A stretch of DNA of 64,000 nucleotides from Lepus europaeus (Eukaryota; Chordata; Mammalia; Lagomorpha; Leporidae), in assembly GCF_033115175.1 (NCBI RefSeq), contig NC_084834.1, positions 37,802,077-37,866,076 of the forward strand, in the 5' to 3' direction. The notes below the pieces were generated by a model. That model had not been told where the DNA came from. It did not search any database and worked only from the letters and a program-made list of their open reading frames with translations. Below are positions 11,385-22,995 of this stretch, in pieces; position 1 is the stretch's first letter; each line of letters opens with the position of its first letter. A program made the position numbers and the translations under genes.

Positions 11385-11644
11385 CCAGGTGGGCATTGCA
11401 GCACAGAGCTTTGAGCTATGGCTTGGGAAGGCTCATCTAACTTCCTGCTAATAATATTCCCAGGAAGGAAGCTGCAGCTGATGGTCCAAGTACTAGGGCC
11501 CCCACCATCCATGTAGGAGACCCGAATGCAGTTTTTGCTCCTTGCTTCAGCCTGGCCAAACTCTGCTGTTGAAGGCATTTGGGGGATGAACTAGCACATG
11601 GAAGATTTTTCTTTCTCTCCCTTTCAAATAAATACAAATAAATG
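11385..11644 (+). repeat. CSINE, old, diverged
   Basis: The head is degenerate (CCAGGTGGGCATTGCAGCAC). The CATTTGGGGGATGAACTAGC block and CAAATAAATACAAATAAATG tail are clear. Confidence 0.8.
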
Positions 11645-12784
11645 ACTAATAATGTGTGCCAGATGATAATGATAACCCCCACCTGAAGACCAGCTTCCTC
11701 TGAAGTGCTGGTGTGGGCTGAATCTCCATCAGACATCAATTCTAACTACGTATACCATGAGGCTGTTTGGTATCATTGAACAGTAAGCAAATAAGGCCTC
11801 ACTTTTCAGCTTTTCATAAATGGCATTAGATATATTAGCATCTGTATTTTCAATAGGTATCTAATACCCAATATTCCTCATATATTTTTCAAGGAGATGA
11901 ATGTAGCTATTGTGTATCTTTATGCTTTGGATTTTGTATAAAAGGATGTTTGTATGTCATTACTTGTATGCTTTCACTACCTTGGCATATGGGTTTGCTA
12001 CCATATTTCCAACTTGAAATAGGAGAAGGATGCCCTGTACTCACCTGTTTATTGATAGATCCCTGTTTTCTCCAATTCATTTCCATGCACCAAATGGGAT
12101 TATTTAGGAGGATATGTAGAATTCTGGATGATGACCTAGTCATTGACCTTCTGATATAGATAGTTAAACAAACAAAGCATCAGCAAAGTCAAGATCAACC
12201 AGTTCAGTAGTATCAGGCCTTGGGTTAGAATTTATGTCTGTTAACTCCTGGTCTAGTATTCATGAGAGCAGAGAGCCTATGAATAAATGTGAATATTTGG
12301 TGCACCTACAAACCACCTGATATAGCCCTGTCCTTTGTAGTGAGTGTGTCAGTAGTATAAAAATTGTTGCTTCTGACATGTTATAAAAAAAATCAACAAT
12401 CTCATGGACCCATTATGAGGTACTTAGGAACTTAGTTTTGAGGGTTTAAAAGGCAGAGGAAGCTAGCCAAAGGAGCTCTCTGCAGACGGGCAGCTTTCCC
12501 AGATGGCCCCAGAAGGGAGAAAGAGAAACAAATTAATGAGAGTTCTTTTAATAGTTCTATTATGATTCTAATTGTGAGTGTAAGACCCTATGATTTCATC
12601 ACAAGGTTTAGCATTTTGGTTGAAGATGTTGACTAAATTCACATTTTTTCAGAACAGCAAAAATCCAAACAAGATCTTGACGCTTTAGTAAAATGTACCA
12701 AACTCCAAGTTCATTGCCTTTGCAAAACTGTATTCAAAATCACAACACTTCCACAAGCCCAACCTCACCATCACAGGTAGTTTA
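11645..12784. other. Unique-looking AT-rich DNA
   Basis: No gene, RNA or recognisable young repeat seen. Low-complexity content is small. Confidence 0.5.
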
Positions 12785-12995
12785 CTATCCTTCCGGAGTG
12801 TCAGGTAACCTCGTTTAACCCTCCTAATAAGCCGGTGTGGCAGAACTTGTTATCCATGTTGCCTCCATTTTATAAACAAAGAAATGACTTGCGGAGAAGT
12901 TATGTAATTTGCTGGTGGCCATGCAGCCAGTAGCAACCAGAGCTGGGATTGAACCCAACTCATTCTGACTGCAGAGCTTAGTTACAGATCACTAG
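12785..12995 (-). repeat. MIR SINE
   Basis: The reversed MIR core is seen: CCATTTTATAAACAAAGAAA, then a CACACAGCTAG-like CATGCAGCCAGTAG, then GAGCTGGGATTGAACCCAAC. Old and diverged. Confidence 0.8.
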
Positions 12996-13464
12996 CATGT
13001 TTAGGCTCCATTTCATTATGAATGAGAATGAGAATTCATGAGAGGCGATTTCTATATCCTGGGTGCCAAGATCTGTGCCTATAGATGCTTAATAAATATT
13101 TGTTGAGTACACAAATGAATAAGTTTACAAGGGTATAAAGGACTGCTTGCATCTTCAAATGAGCTTGTAAAGCTCCTACCAAATGTACAAGGTATGCATG
13201 ACCCATAAAAGGTGAAACAAGTCTTTCTTGTTATCTTGTTGATTTCAACTATGTTGCTTCACAGATGTCACAATGTGACTTGCAGAGGAGCCCTCCGAGT
13301 GCCCACTGCCTGTTGACCCTACTGTACTGATTCATTGCAAACTGGTAGAGTGGGAAATATTGTTATTCCTGAACAATAAACGTGGAGAATAAGTCTTTCC
13401 ATTCTTGCTGTTCTTCAGCGTTTCCTAACGAACTTAGAAGGAGTGCATTGTACTTGGGAGACTA
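12996..13464. other. Intergenic DNA, nothing recognised
   Basis: Includes AATAAATATTTGTTGAGTA (about 13090-13108), a common 3' end of old mammalian repeats. No gene. Confidence 0.5.
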
Positions 13465-13685
13465 GCTGTTACGCACGGTCTCTGGAGTTGAGTTGACGGG
13501 GTTAGAAGCTGGGTTCAGCCCTTGTCTGCAGGGAAACATCAGTAGTTATCTCTTCCTCAGTTTCCTCATTCAGAAAATGCTGTGTACCTCCTAGGTTGTT
13601 GTAAGAATCAAACGAGTTCATCTATTTAAAAAGCTTGGCAGTGTGCCTCCCAAAATAGTACATGATCAATAAATGCTTGCTAGGT
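13465..13685 (+). repeat. MIR SINE
   Basis: Forward MIR features: TCTCTTCCTCAGTTTCCTCATTC, AAAATGCTGTGTACCTCCTAGG, GTTGTTGTAAGAATCAAACG, and the AGTACATGATCAATAAATGC end. Confidence 0.82.
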
Positions 13686-13941
13686 TTATATTAAGAATGT
13701 CTTGTTTCTTTCAATGTATGGAAAGAAGCTTAATTGATTCATCAGCAAACAAGAATTCAAGTGTCCCCTGTGGACCAGTCCCTGATCCATGTATAGAGAA
13801 CAGACAAACAAGACCGTCTGCTTTCACGGTCCTTGTGTCTAGAAAGGGACTCAGAAGAGGAATGAAATCTAACGCACTTCTGCCTGGTGGTGAGAAACGC
13901 AAGGAGCCTAGGTAGCAAAGCGTACGAGTGTTACGTATTTC

Positions 13942-14520
13942 TGTTAGGCCGGCACAAAACACACCAAACACTGGAGTAAGGGAAAGGGTTTATTGGGGAA
14001 AACTAGCAGGCTGGAGGGAAGGGGCAAAGAGGGAAAAGAAGAGTAAGAGAGAAAGAGGAGAGAGGAGAGGAGAGAGGGGAGTGAGAGAGGAGAAGAGGAG
14101 GCTAGAGGAGAGAAGAGAGAAGCCAAGAGAGACGAGAAGAGCAGAGCAGGCGAGGGGAGGCAAGAGAGCCATGTGTTCAGGAACAAGCCCTTTTAAAACT
14201 TTGCCGGAGGGCGGGCAGGGAAGCAGGAGCAGCGAATCCCATTAGGATAGGTGTGGGGCTTGACACCGGTGGTTGGGCCATGTGGCCACCTGGCTTCCAG
14301 CAATGGTGGCGGGAACCTGGGCATAGGATGTAAATCAGGGTGTAGATTGTGCCGCAGATAAAACTGCTCCAGTTTCCTAACAACAAGGAGTGGAAGGAGA
14401 TAGAGCCGGGGAGGGAGACAGGGAGCTACCAGATCCCTTGAGTGAGAAGGGAACACCCTTAGTAGGATGGACATGATCTGCCATGGTTGAGAAGGATTCC
14501 TAAGAGTCCTGTGTTGATAG
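13942..14520 (-). mobile_element. LTR-like element, reverse orientation, with long polypurine tract
   Basis: On the minus strand it ends ...GTGTTTTGTGCCGGCCTAACA. CCAATAAACCC lies about 45 bp before that end, and a CT-rich R-like stretch precedes it (the GA-rich tract on the plus strand, 14010-14170). This order (CT-rich R, AATAAA, short U5, CA end) is typical of an LTR. The right boundary is uncertain (14470-14560). It shares the terminal CCTAACA with the LTR at 807-1210. Confidence 0.55.
14010..14172. repeat. GA-rich polypurine tract
   Basis: About 160 bp, almost all purine on the plus strand, with few interruptions (GGGGCAAAGAGGGAAAAGAA and so on). Triplex-prone composition; part of the LTR-like element. 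Confidence 0.85.
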
Positions 14521-14810
14521 CAGACAGAGAGAGAATCAGAGAGAGATTCTGACGGGGCAGAGAGAGAATCAGGGAGGCCAGTCAGGATACTATACCACTA
14601 GTCTAGATGAGAGAGGATGTAGATTTAGGCCGTGATGGTAGCAGGAGATGAGACGGTCCGATCCTGGATATATTTTAAGGCAGAGCTGTCACGATTTGCT
14701 TAGGGCTGGATCTTAAGTGTGAGAGGAAGAGAAAAGTGCAGGGTGATCCCCAAGGTTTTTGTACCAAGGCTTTGGTAGACTAGTGTTGTCAGTGGAGGAG
14801 GAGGTATAGG

Positions 14811-15270
14811 GCTGGGTTCTCTAGGGAAACAGAACCAGCAGCGTGGGTGTGTGTCCATTTGGCTCTCTACATATATGGAAGTAAGTGAGGCTTTAAGTCC
14901 CGAGATCTGCAGAGTGAGTCAACAGCTGGAGACCCTGGAGAACCCTGGATGTATATCCAGCCCACAGGCAGGCAGCTCAGAACCCCAGGAAAAGCTGTTT
15001 CAGTTCAAGTCCAAGAACAGAAGAAAGCTGGTGTCCCACCTCTAAGACAGTCAGGCAGGAGGAATTCCCTCTTGCTCTGTGGAGTGTCTGTCTTTTTGTT
15101 CTTTTCAGACCAACTGCTGTCCACTCCAATTAGGAAGGGCAACTTGCTTTACTCAGTCTATTGATTTCAATCTTACTCTCATATCGAAACATCTAGAATA
15201 TAACTTGATTAAATATATGGGCACCTCATGGCCCGATCACATTGACATATGAAATTGACCATCACAGTGT
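14811..15270 (+). repeat. Ancient mammalian repeat (TCTAGGGAAACAGAACC type)
   Basis: It contains GGGTTCTCTAGGGAAACAGA, GAGATCTGCAGAGTGAGTCA, AAGACAGTCAGGCAGGAGGA and TTGACATATGAAATTGACCA in the order of a well-known old mammalian repeat. Family name not assigned. Open frames here are repeat shadows. Confidence 0.65.
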
Positions 15271-15311
15271 AGGAATAGATTTGAAGAAGAAATAAAGAAT
15301 TTTTACTTTAG

Positions 15312-15622
15312 GGGCCAGCATTGTGGTGTAGCAAGTAAAGCCGCTGCTACAACACCGGCATCCCATATGGGCACCAGTTTGTGTCCCAACTGCTCCTCTT
15401 CCAACCCACCTACCTGTAATGGCCTGGGAAAAGCAGCAGAAGATGGCCCAAGTGTTTGGGCCTCTGCTACCCACAGGGAGACCCAGATGAAGCTCCTGGC
15501 TCCTAGCTTCAGCCTGGCTCATCCCTGGCTGTTGGGGCTATATGGTGAGTGAACTAGCGGATGGAAGATAGTTGTTCTCTCTCTCTCTCTGTAACTCTGC
15601 CTTTCAAATAAATAAATCTTAA
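15312..15622 (+). repeat. CSINE, older, full length
   Basis: The head is GGGGCCAGCATTGTGGTGTAG and the tail CAAATAAATAAATC. It is flanked by imperfect duplications of AATTTTTACTTT type. Confidence 0.9.
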
Positions 15623-16284
15623 TTTTTTTTTTGCTTTGGACATGTTAGTTGGTAATATTTATTGGGCCTCCAAGCAGGGATGTGGTTAAGCCATTGAGTG
15701 TGGAGACCAGCGTATTCCCCCTTGTGCATCCCACACTTAAACCTGATGTGAAGTTCCTTGCGCCAATATTGGTGTTGACTCCACCAAAATTGTCCAGAAT
15801 AAATTGCTAATTTCCTGACATGTATTGACCAGAATCAGGCAACTCACAACTTAGACATCTTGGTGTCTGCCCTGCCTGAACCCTCACCTTTGCTGTTTCC
15901 GCCTCTGGATCTGCCCCACCACCACCACCACCAAAAACACTTTGAATGGGTCATGAGCTGGCACCTCCTCCTCCTCCTTAAATCTCCCAGGTCAATTTAG
16001 GTGGATTTTAAACGACACACGTTCAATTCTTTCTTCTCTTCAGGTTCTCTCTCCCTTCCTTTCTGCCTCTCTAGTTTTCTTTCTTTCTAGAAAGTTCTTG
16101 TTTTCTCTCCTTGTTATATAAACACTGTCAACTAGAGCCATCTAGGAATGAATAAGGCAGTAAAAAGCATCTAAAACCCAAGAGTAATGATGTTTAAATA
16201 ACTTTCTAGACTTTGCAGGGTTCATATGCACAAATTACATAATTGTATAAAGGAAGGAAATTGTGTAACTTGTTTTATAGCCTG
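15623..16284. other. Intergenic DNA with short simple repeats
   Basis: Contains CACCACCACCACCACC-like (about 15918-15935) and CTCCTCCTCCTCC (about 15966-15978) triplet runs and a CTTT-rich stretch near 16075. No gene seen. Confidence 0.5.
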
Positions 16285-17040
16285 CTTTTTAAATTTTCTG
16301 CTTTTTAAAAATGTATTTTTAATTGACAAATAAAACTTGGTTATATTTATGGTGTACCACCTGATTTTAAATACAGGTGTACATTACAGAATGATTAAAT
16401 CAAGATAACTGACATATGCATTACCTCACATGCTTTTTTCTGAATAATCTGCTCTTTTAGCTATTTGTCAAGTTTCCAGCACTTGTTACTGACAGTCCCC
16501 CTGTTGTGCAATGAATCTCTAGAATGGGTTCCTCCTGTCTGACTGAAATTCTGTATCTTTTGATCCACATTGCCAGGCTCCCTCCACCTCCTGCCTCTGG
16601 TGGCCGGCATTCTGCTCCTGGCTTCTGCATGTCTGACTTTTCTAGATTGTGCATGTCAGTGGGGACATGCAGTACTTGTCCCTCTGTGCTTGAGTTATTT
16701 CACTTAATGTCCTCTAGATTGATCCATCTTGTTGCAAATGACAGGATTTCTCTTTGCAAAGGCTGAGTTGTGTACTCTCATGTATATGAGCATATAACAC
16801 GTTCTATTCACCCAGTGATGGTTACTTGGGTGGATTCCATATCTCAGCTATTGTAACTACTGCTAAAATGATCACGGACAGGCTGACATCTCTTCGACAG
16901 ACTCATTTTGTTTCTAATAGTGGGATTATTGGGTCATATGGTAGCTCTATTTTTAATTGTTTGAGGAACCACCATACTGTTTTCCATAATGGCTCTACTA
17001 ATTTTAATTCCTACCAAGAGTCTACAACAGTAAACTGATC
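16285..17040 (-). mobile_element. Old L1 3' end (reverse orientation)
   Basis: It reads as reversed L1M-type 3' sequence: TATGCATTACCTCACATGC, TTATTTCACTTAATGTCCTC, GGGATTATTGGGTCATATGG and GAGGAACCACCATACTG. No intact frame. Confidence 0.85.
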
Positions 17041-17056
17041 TTTAAAATACACAATA

Positions 17057-17385
17057 AGGAGCCAGCACTGTGGTGTAGCAGGTAAAGCCACCGCCTGCAG
17101 TGCCAGCATCCCACAGGGGCGCTGGCTCGAGTCCTGGATGCTTCACTTCTGATCTAGCTCCCTGCTAATGGCCTGGAAAAGCAGTGGAAGATGGCCCAAG
17201 TCCTTGGGTCCCTGCACCCATGTGGGAGACCCAGAAGAAGCTCCTGGCTCTTGGTTTGGATCAGCTCAGGTCTGGTCTATTGCGGCCGTTTGGGGAGTGA
17301 ACCAGCAAATGGAAGACCTCTCTCTGCCTCTGCAACTCTGCCTTTAAAATAAATCAATAAATCTTAAAAAAATAAAACACACAAC
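17057..17385 (+). repeat. CSINE, older, full length
   Basis: The head is GGAGCCAGCACTGTGGTGTAG and the tail TAAATCAATAAATC. Imperfect duplications, ACACAATAA and ACACAACAA, flank it. Confidence 0.9.
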
Positions 17386-17499
17386 AAAGATCAATCAGGA
17401 TAACTGAATGACTCATCGTAACCGTTTCTTGTTTAAACGTTATGTATATAAAATACTTTATCCAGCCCAATAGAGGGCTTCAGTTGTTTTCACTTTTAT

Positions 17500-18215
17500 A
17501 AGTAAAACAACAATTTGTATGTAGCTTTACATACATTTTTACTGCACCTGTCCCATTCTCTGGATATACAGCCATGCTCACGTAAGGATGTTCCAGTCAG
17601 CCATAGACTGCATATCCTATAGTCGTCCCGTAGATTATAATGAGTAAAATAATTCCTGTCACCAAGGATGTAGTGCCAGGCATCACTCCTGTGTTTGCGG
17701 TGATGCTGCCAAAACAGACCTCTGGTGCTGCCAGCGATACACAAGCACAGCACCCACCAGTGATACCCCACGATGTACATACAGTACATTAAACTTGATG
17801 ATGACAATAAATGACTAATGACTGTATTGCTGGCTTATGTGTTTGTTATACCATATTTTTCTCATTATATTAGATAACAATAAATACCCCTCTTCTTACA
17901 AAAAAAGCTTATTGTAAAACAGTAGGCAGCGCTATGCCAGCAGCAGCCTCATACATCTCCTGTGTGCTGTGTCTCTTGTTTGCCTCAGTTTCTTTCACGT
18001 TTGATTTAATCCCATGCTGTTTTGCCCATCAGGACCTTAGGAACAATGGGCTGCCATATGTACAGTCTAGGTGTTTAGTGTAGGTTGTAGCATGTAGGTT
18101 TGTGTAAGTACACTCCATGATGTTCACACAACAGCAAAATCACCTAACAGCATGTTTCTCAGAATGTATCGCTGTTGTCAAGTGACATACGATTATAATA
18201 AAGTTTACTTAATAA
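17500..18215. repeat. Ancient repeat, possibly DNA-transposon derived
   Basis: Motifs such as CAGTCAGCCATAGACTGCAT, TTTGTGTAAGTACACTCCATG and CTCAGAATGTATCGCTGTTG recall an old non-autonomous mammalian DNA transposon ending in TTGTCAAGTGACATACGA. The reverse open frame (17496-17807) is not a gene. Confidence 0.5.
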
Positions 18216-18439
18216 GCCTACACACACTGAGAAGGGAAGAAAAAAAAAATGTGGAAAAATGGAGACTTATTGACTTATATACTGAAACTGGTATTGCTTC
18301 TGGCTGTCAGTCCAAAGGGATCCAGGGCAGAAGTGACATCGTGAGGACTGTCTCCAGGTCTTGACTGTTTTCCTGTGGGTTGGCTTCGTGTTCCAGAAGG
18401 CTCTGTGCATGCTATATCAAAGCTGGTCTCGGTTGCAGG

Positions 18440-18712
18440 CATTGGATATGTTGGGTAGGCCTCTAGCACCACATATCAGAGTGCCTGGGACCCAGTGTCA
18501 GCGCCACTTCTGGTTCCTGCTTCCTCTTAATGTGCACCTTGGGAGGCAGCCGGTGGAGGCGCCAGGACTTGAGTCGCTGCCACCCATGTGGGAGACCACT
18601 GTTGAGTTTCTGGCAGCTCCTGGCTTTGGCCTGGCCCAGCTCCAGTTGTTGTTGGCATTTGGAGAATGAACTGGTAGGTGGACGACGTCTCTCTGTCCAT
18701 CTTTCAAAAAAA
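18440..18712 (+). repeat. CSINE, old, diverged
   Basis: The head is poorly preserved. CAGCTCCTGGCTTTGGCCTG, GGCATTTGGAGAATGAACTG and the short A-rich tail identify it. Confidence 0.8.
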
Positions 18713-19565
18713 AGCTGGACTCAGTTTTAAGTTTGTTTGTGTTCCCATGATTCTCTGTGGAGAAAATGTCCCTTTTCTGAGAGTTCCAACAAAAGTCGTA
18801 CACAGAGCTTTAGTGGAAGCAGCCCGAGTCATGTGCATGTGTCCACCTTGGCATTTAATCACTGTGGTCAAGACAAACATGGCCTGGGTGACCAACATGC
18901 CCCCAGGGCCAGGGGGAGGTGCTCCCCCCCCCCCCCCCCGCGTCTGCACACTTCCCAGCCTAAGAGGTCAGGCAGGACAGCTGTGAACAGGTACAAAGGC
19001 GTCTTGTTACCAGAAGACATGGGCTTGGTGCTCGGGAAGCCAAAAACAACAATGCTTAAGGCGGATTAACGTAGATTTCTAGAAAAACACTAGTGCTTTT
19101 GTGGAAGAGTCTTTAATGACTAAAGGTCTGCGTGACATCTACCGGTGAGAAAATGTTACACAGCAGGTGCTACACTGCTTCGATGTGAGAGCAAGCGGCC
19201 TCCTGCCCCTCGCCCATCAGATGCGTCTTCTTGTCTTTGTGCAACCTCAGCCAGTTCTCTGGTGAGCAGAGCTGGCTCCATGGTGAACTCCGCTGTCCCG
19301 GGCATCTGTGTCCCAGCTCTGCTCCTCCTGGAGGCTGAAATGTCACACACTTCCCCCACCTCCGGTGCTGACGATGCTCTTCGACAAGTGGCCGGAGAAG
19401 AAGAGCATCCAGCCTAGAACTGAGGTCTTTGTTTTGAATCTCATGGGAGGTAACTAATACTTTGATTCTACAATTGTCAAATTTCACACCAGATTTCATT
19501 CTGGCTGCACCAAAAGTCAAAAGGCAGACTGGACCACAGTGCAAGAATTCTTCAACAAGTTTTGG
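18713..19565. other. Intergenic DNA with poly(C) tract
   Basis: A C16 homopolymer lies at 18924-18939. Mixed-composition DNA around it has no recognisable exon, splice pair or domain. Confidence 0.5.
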
Positions 19566-19848
19566 GAGGAGCCAGCGTTGTGGTTAGGTTGCTGCCTGCA
19601 TCACCTGCATCCCATATGCACACCTGTTTGTGTCTGGCTGCTCCACTTCTAATCCAGCTCCCTGCTAATGCACCTGGAAAAGCAGCAGAATTCGCCCCAA
19701 GTACTTGGGCCCCTGCACCCACGTGGGAGACTCATAGAGAGCCAGGCTCTTGGCTTCAGCCATTTGGGGAGTGAACCAACAGATGGAATCTCTCTCTTTC
19801 TCTCTTTCTTTCTCTCTCTTCCTTCCTGTAACTCTGAACTTTCAAAAG
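19566..19848 (+). repeat. CSINE, older
   Basis: The head is GGAGGAGCCAGCGTTGTGG, with a CT-expanded 3' region and AACTTTCAAAAGAAAAG end. Confidence 0.87.
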
Positions 19849-20619
19849 AAAAGTGCTTGGAAAAATAGAATTAAGAGATATGTTTACTTTGGTACAAAAA
19901 AGTTTCTGAAATAAACAAGGAGTCTTCAAAAAGTTCAGAGAAATGTAAAACTATATGTAAAAACTATGCATGAATTGCAAAATTAGTTTGTACCAAGAAA
20001 ACATGTTTTAATTCCATGTGCATATCCTGAATAAGTTATCCTTTTGGTGGCCCAAGAAATCATTTCCGCTGATATTTACTCACAAGGGAAAATGAGGCCA
20101 GGTCACTGAGCCCTCCCCTCCAGGGCCTCAAGCCTGTGTACCTTACTCTGTAAACAAAGCCGAGAGAGCTGGAAACGCCCTCTGTCAGTGGCCAGTTTGT
20201 GAACGCTTGCCTTGCCCAGGCCGCACTCCACCACATGGGTCACTGTGCGTCCCTTCTCACCGTGCTCAGCCCCGCCAACTGCACACCCTGCAGCTAGAAC
20301 TCGTTTTCTCCATCTCACCACATAGTTCGTTAGGCAACACTTAAACCTGCCCACCTCAGAGAAGTGGAGGGAAGCTTGAGGGACCTGACATTAAACAAGT
20401 AGAGTTCAACTTTGAAACCACCGTGTGAACCCAAATCTGGTGACATCACAAAGAAAAGACCAAAATCATCCCTTGCATGTGATGGAGTGTGAGGGTGGCA
20501 TTGGGAGAGAGGGAGAGGTTGCCAGCAACAGGAGATGAAGCAGAGAACGATTTTCAAACTGTTTTTAGCTGGGAGCCCTGTATTAAATTCTTACTCCAAT
20601 TTTTTTGTTGTTGTTGTTG
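19849..20619. other. Intergenic DNA; old repeat fragment at start
   Basis: The segment 19910-20030 (AAGGAGTCTTCAAAAAGTTC and following) resembles an old DNA-transposon fossil of unknown family. The rest is unassigned. No gene. Confidence 0.45.
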
Positions 20620-20918
20620 TTAAAGATTTATCTATCTATTTGAAAAGCAGAGTGAGTGTGAGAGAGAAATCTTCCATCAACAGTTTACTCCCTCGGTGGC
20701 CACAAAGATCGGAGCTGGGTGAGGCTGAAGCCAGGAGCTTCCTGCAGGTCTCCCACATGGGTGCAGGGGCCCAAGTACTTGGGCCATCCTCTGCTGCTTT
20801 CCCAGGCCATTACAGGGAGCTGGATTGGAAGTGGAGCAGCCAGGACTCAAACCAGCACCCATTTGGGATGCCAGCGCTGCAGACGGTGGCCTAACCCCTT
20901 ACACCACAGTGCTGGCCC
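20620..20918 (-). repeat. CSINE, older
   Basis: It runs from AAAGATTTATCTATCTATTTG (reversed tail) to ACACCACAGTGCTGGCCC (reversed head). Confidence 0.9.
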
Positions 20919-21561
20919 TTGGCCCCTGTCTTACTTGACTTGAAAGAGAAGGGAGTTGAGCTGAGAAGGGGCCAGAGCCAGCCCAGCTCCTCCCCCGCGC
21001 TCCCCCCATTCAGCAGCCCCTGGGCCCCTCCGAGGGAATTCTCAGGGCTCCAGGCAGCTTAAAAACCGCTGACCTAGGCTGTCTATTGGAGTCAGAGTGA
21101 AGAATGCAGTTTGCTCAGAGACAAACTGATGTTGCCTCGGCTTTGTTCCAATGTTAAAAAGGGAGAGCTGAGGACAGACAACATCAAACCACCAAACAGC
21201 CATCTCAGGGCGAGTTTTCATCAGACAATGAAAGTGATGCTCTGTGGTCTTCAACGTCTGTGTCTTATTATTTTTTTTACCTTTTGAGTGACACGTATAG
21301 GAAGGCAAACCTTTCCTTAATGTTGGGTATAATTCTAACTACATTCGGGCTATATTTCCCCCAAATTCCTCTTTTGTTATTAGCTGTATTTTTTTTAACT
21401 GTGACAAACCTTTTTCTATCCCTCCTTCCAATCCTGGATTATCAAGAGTTTTGACTCTACCTCCCTTATTCTAGCCTGTTGTATTATTTACATTTCCTCC
21501 TCTCCACGAGATTGCTAAACTCCACGACAGAAGAAAATGTTTCTTTAAGATATGTATCCCT
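20919..21561. other. Intergenic DNA, nothing recognised
   Basis: Mixed composition. The flanks of the preceding SINE (about 20550-20600 and 20990-21080) may belong to one old repeat that the SINE entered. No gene. Confidence 0.45.
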
Positions 21562-21900
21562 GGCCGGCGCCGTGGCTTAACAGGCTAATCCTCCGCCTTG
21601 CGGCGCCAGCACACCGGGTTCTAGTCCCGGTTGGGGCGCCGGATTCTATCCCGGTTGCCCCTCTTCCAGGCCAGCTCTCTGCTGTGGCCCGGGAAGGCAG
21701 TGGAGGATGGCCCAAGTGCTTGGGCCCTGCACCTGCATGGGAGACCAGAAGAAGCACCTGGCTCCTGCCTTCGGATCAGCGCGATGAGCCGGCCGCAGCG
21801 GCCATTGGAGGGTGAACCAACAGCAAAAAGGAAGACCTTTCTCTCTGTCTCTCTCTCTCACTGCCCACTCTGCCTGTCAAAAAAAAAAAAAAAAAAAAAA
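21562..21900 (+). repeat. CSINE, young, full length
   Basis: The head is GGCCGGCGCCGTGGCTTAAC, followed by the body and a poly(A). The target duplication AAGATATGTATCCCTGG lies at 21547-21563 and 21901-21917; its last bases overlap the element's own GG start. Confidence 0.95.
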
Positions 21901-22179
21901 AAGATATGTATCCCTGGCACAGGACTTGTCAATAGTCTGTGAATATTTGTTGAACGAATGACATCGGCAGAGGCATGATAGCCAGGAAGCCCCCACAATA
22001 CCAGCTACCCATAGGGGAACTCACACGGTGTGTAGTATGTAAGACAGAGGTTTTGGACTTGACTTGCATGGAAGTGATGCAGACTTTAAGCCTTCATTTT
22101 CTCATCTCTGAGATGGTAGTAGTGATACAGTGGGCTTGCAGCTTTCTCAGATATACAGTTGTAAGTACCTTAAAGTGTC

Positions 22180-22357
22180 TTACGTCTCGCACTGCTAGAG
22201 CGAAGACATCACAGATGGAGTGGCTTAAACAACAGAAATTTATTTCTCACAGTTCTCAGGACTGGGAAGTACAAGATCAAGGTGCAGGCTGACTTGGTTC
22301 CTGGTGAGGTCCCTTTCCGTGCTTTGCGAGTAGATGCCTTCTTGCTATGTCTCATAT

Positions 22358-22397
<40 letters not shown>

Positions 22398-22560
22398 GAT
22401 CTCTCATGTTTCTTCTTATAAGGGTGGCAATTCTGTTAAGAGAGTTCCACCCTCATGACCTAATTATATCCCACAAGCCTCGCATCCAAATACCATCACA
22501 CTGGGGATTAGGGCTTCAGCCTATGGATGTGGAGAAGCCACAAGCTCGGTCCATAGCACT
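22180..22560 (+). repeat. Ancient mammalian repeat with (GA)17
   Basis: GTGGCTTAAACAACAGAAAT, TTATTTCTCACAGTTCTCAG, ACCCTCATGACCTAATTATA and TTAGGGCTTCAGCCTATGGA occur in the order of a common old mammalian repeat. A pure AG run at 22361-22394 has expanded inside it. A weak MIR-like stretch precedes it (about 22045-22165). Confidence 0.65.
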
Positions 22561-22699
22561 TTGCATCACTCACGCTGTGAAGTAAGTGTACATGGCTTGG
22601 TACATTCTTCTACCGCTCCACACAACTCCAGAATAGTCCCCTTCCCTCCCTTTGTTTTTAGTACGGGTGAAGCAGATGTTCACATTGAGTTACAATGTA

Positions 22700-22995
22700 T
22701 TTTTATAAATTTTGTTTCATTTGAAAGGCAGACAGTGAGCTCACATCTGCTGGTTCACTCCCTAAGTGCCTGCAACAAGTGGGGCTAGACCAGGTGGAAG
22801 CCAGAATCCAGGAACTCAATCCGAATCTCTCAGGTGGGTAGGGCAAGGACCTAAATATTTGAACCATCACTTCTGCCTCCCAGGGTGTGCATTAGCAGGG
22901 AGCTGGGATGGGGGCCTGAGCTGGGACTAGAACCCAAGTAGTCCTTTTAATATGGGATACCTTCGAAGTGGCATCTTAACCACTATCCTTAACCT
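22700..22995 (-). repeat. CSINE, old diverged subfamily
   Basis: TTTCATTTGAAAGGCAGACAG leads in. CAGGGTGTGCATTAGCAGGG and GGGACTAGAACCCAAG follow, then TCTTAACCACTATCC at the reversed head. Confidence 0.85.

Larger units (their letters stand above)
13725..14810 (+). repeat. Ancient mammalian dispersed repeat, interrupted by an LTR-like element
   Basis: The left part (13725-13941) carries GTGGACCAGTCCCTGATCCA and GAACAGACAAACAAGACCG. The right part (about 14565-14810) carries GATCCTGGATATATTTTAAG and GGTGATCCCCAAGGTTTTTG. I recognise this as a widespread old mammalian repeat but cannot name it with certainty. A second copy lies at 58.6-59.6 kb. Confidence 0.6.

Noticed and set aside
13990-14190. 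Serine/leucine-rich open frames on the minus strand
   Set aside because: They are translation of the polypurine/polypyrimidine tract of an LTR-like element.
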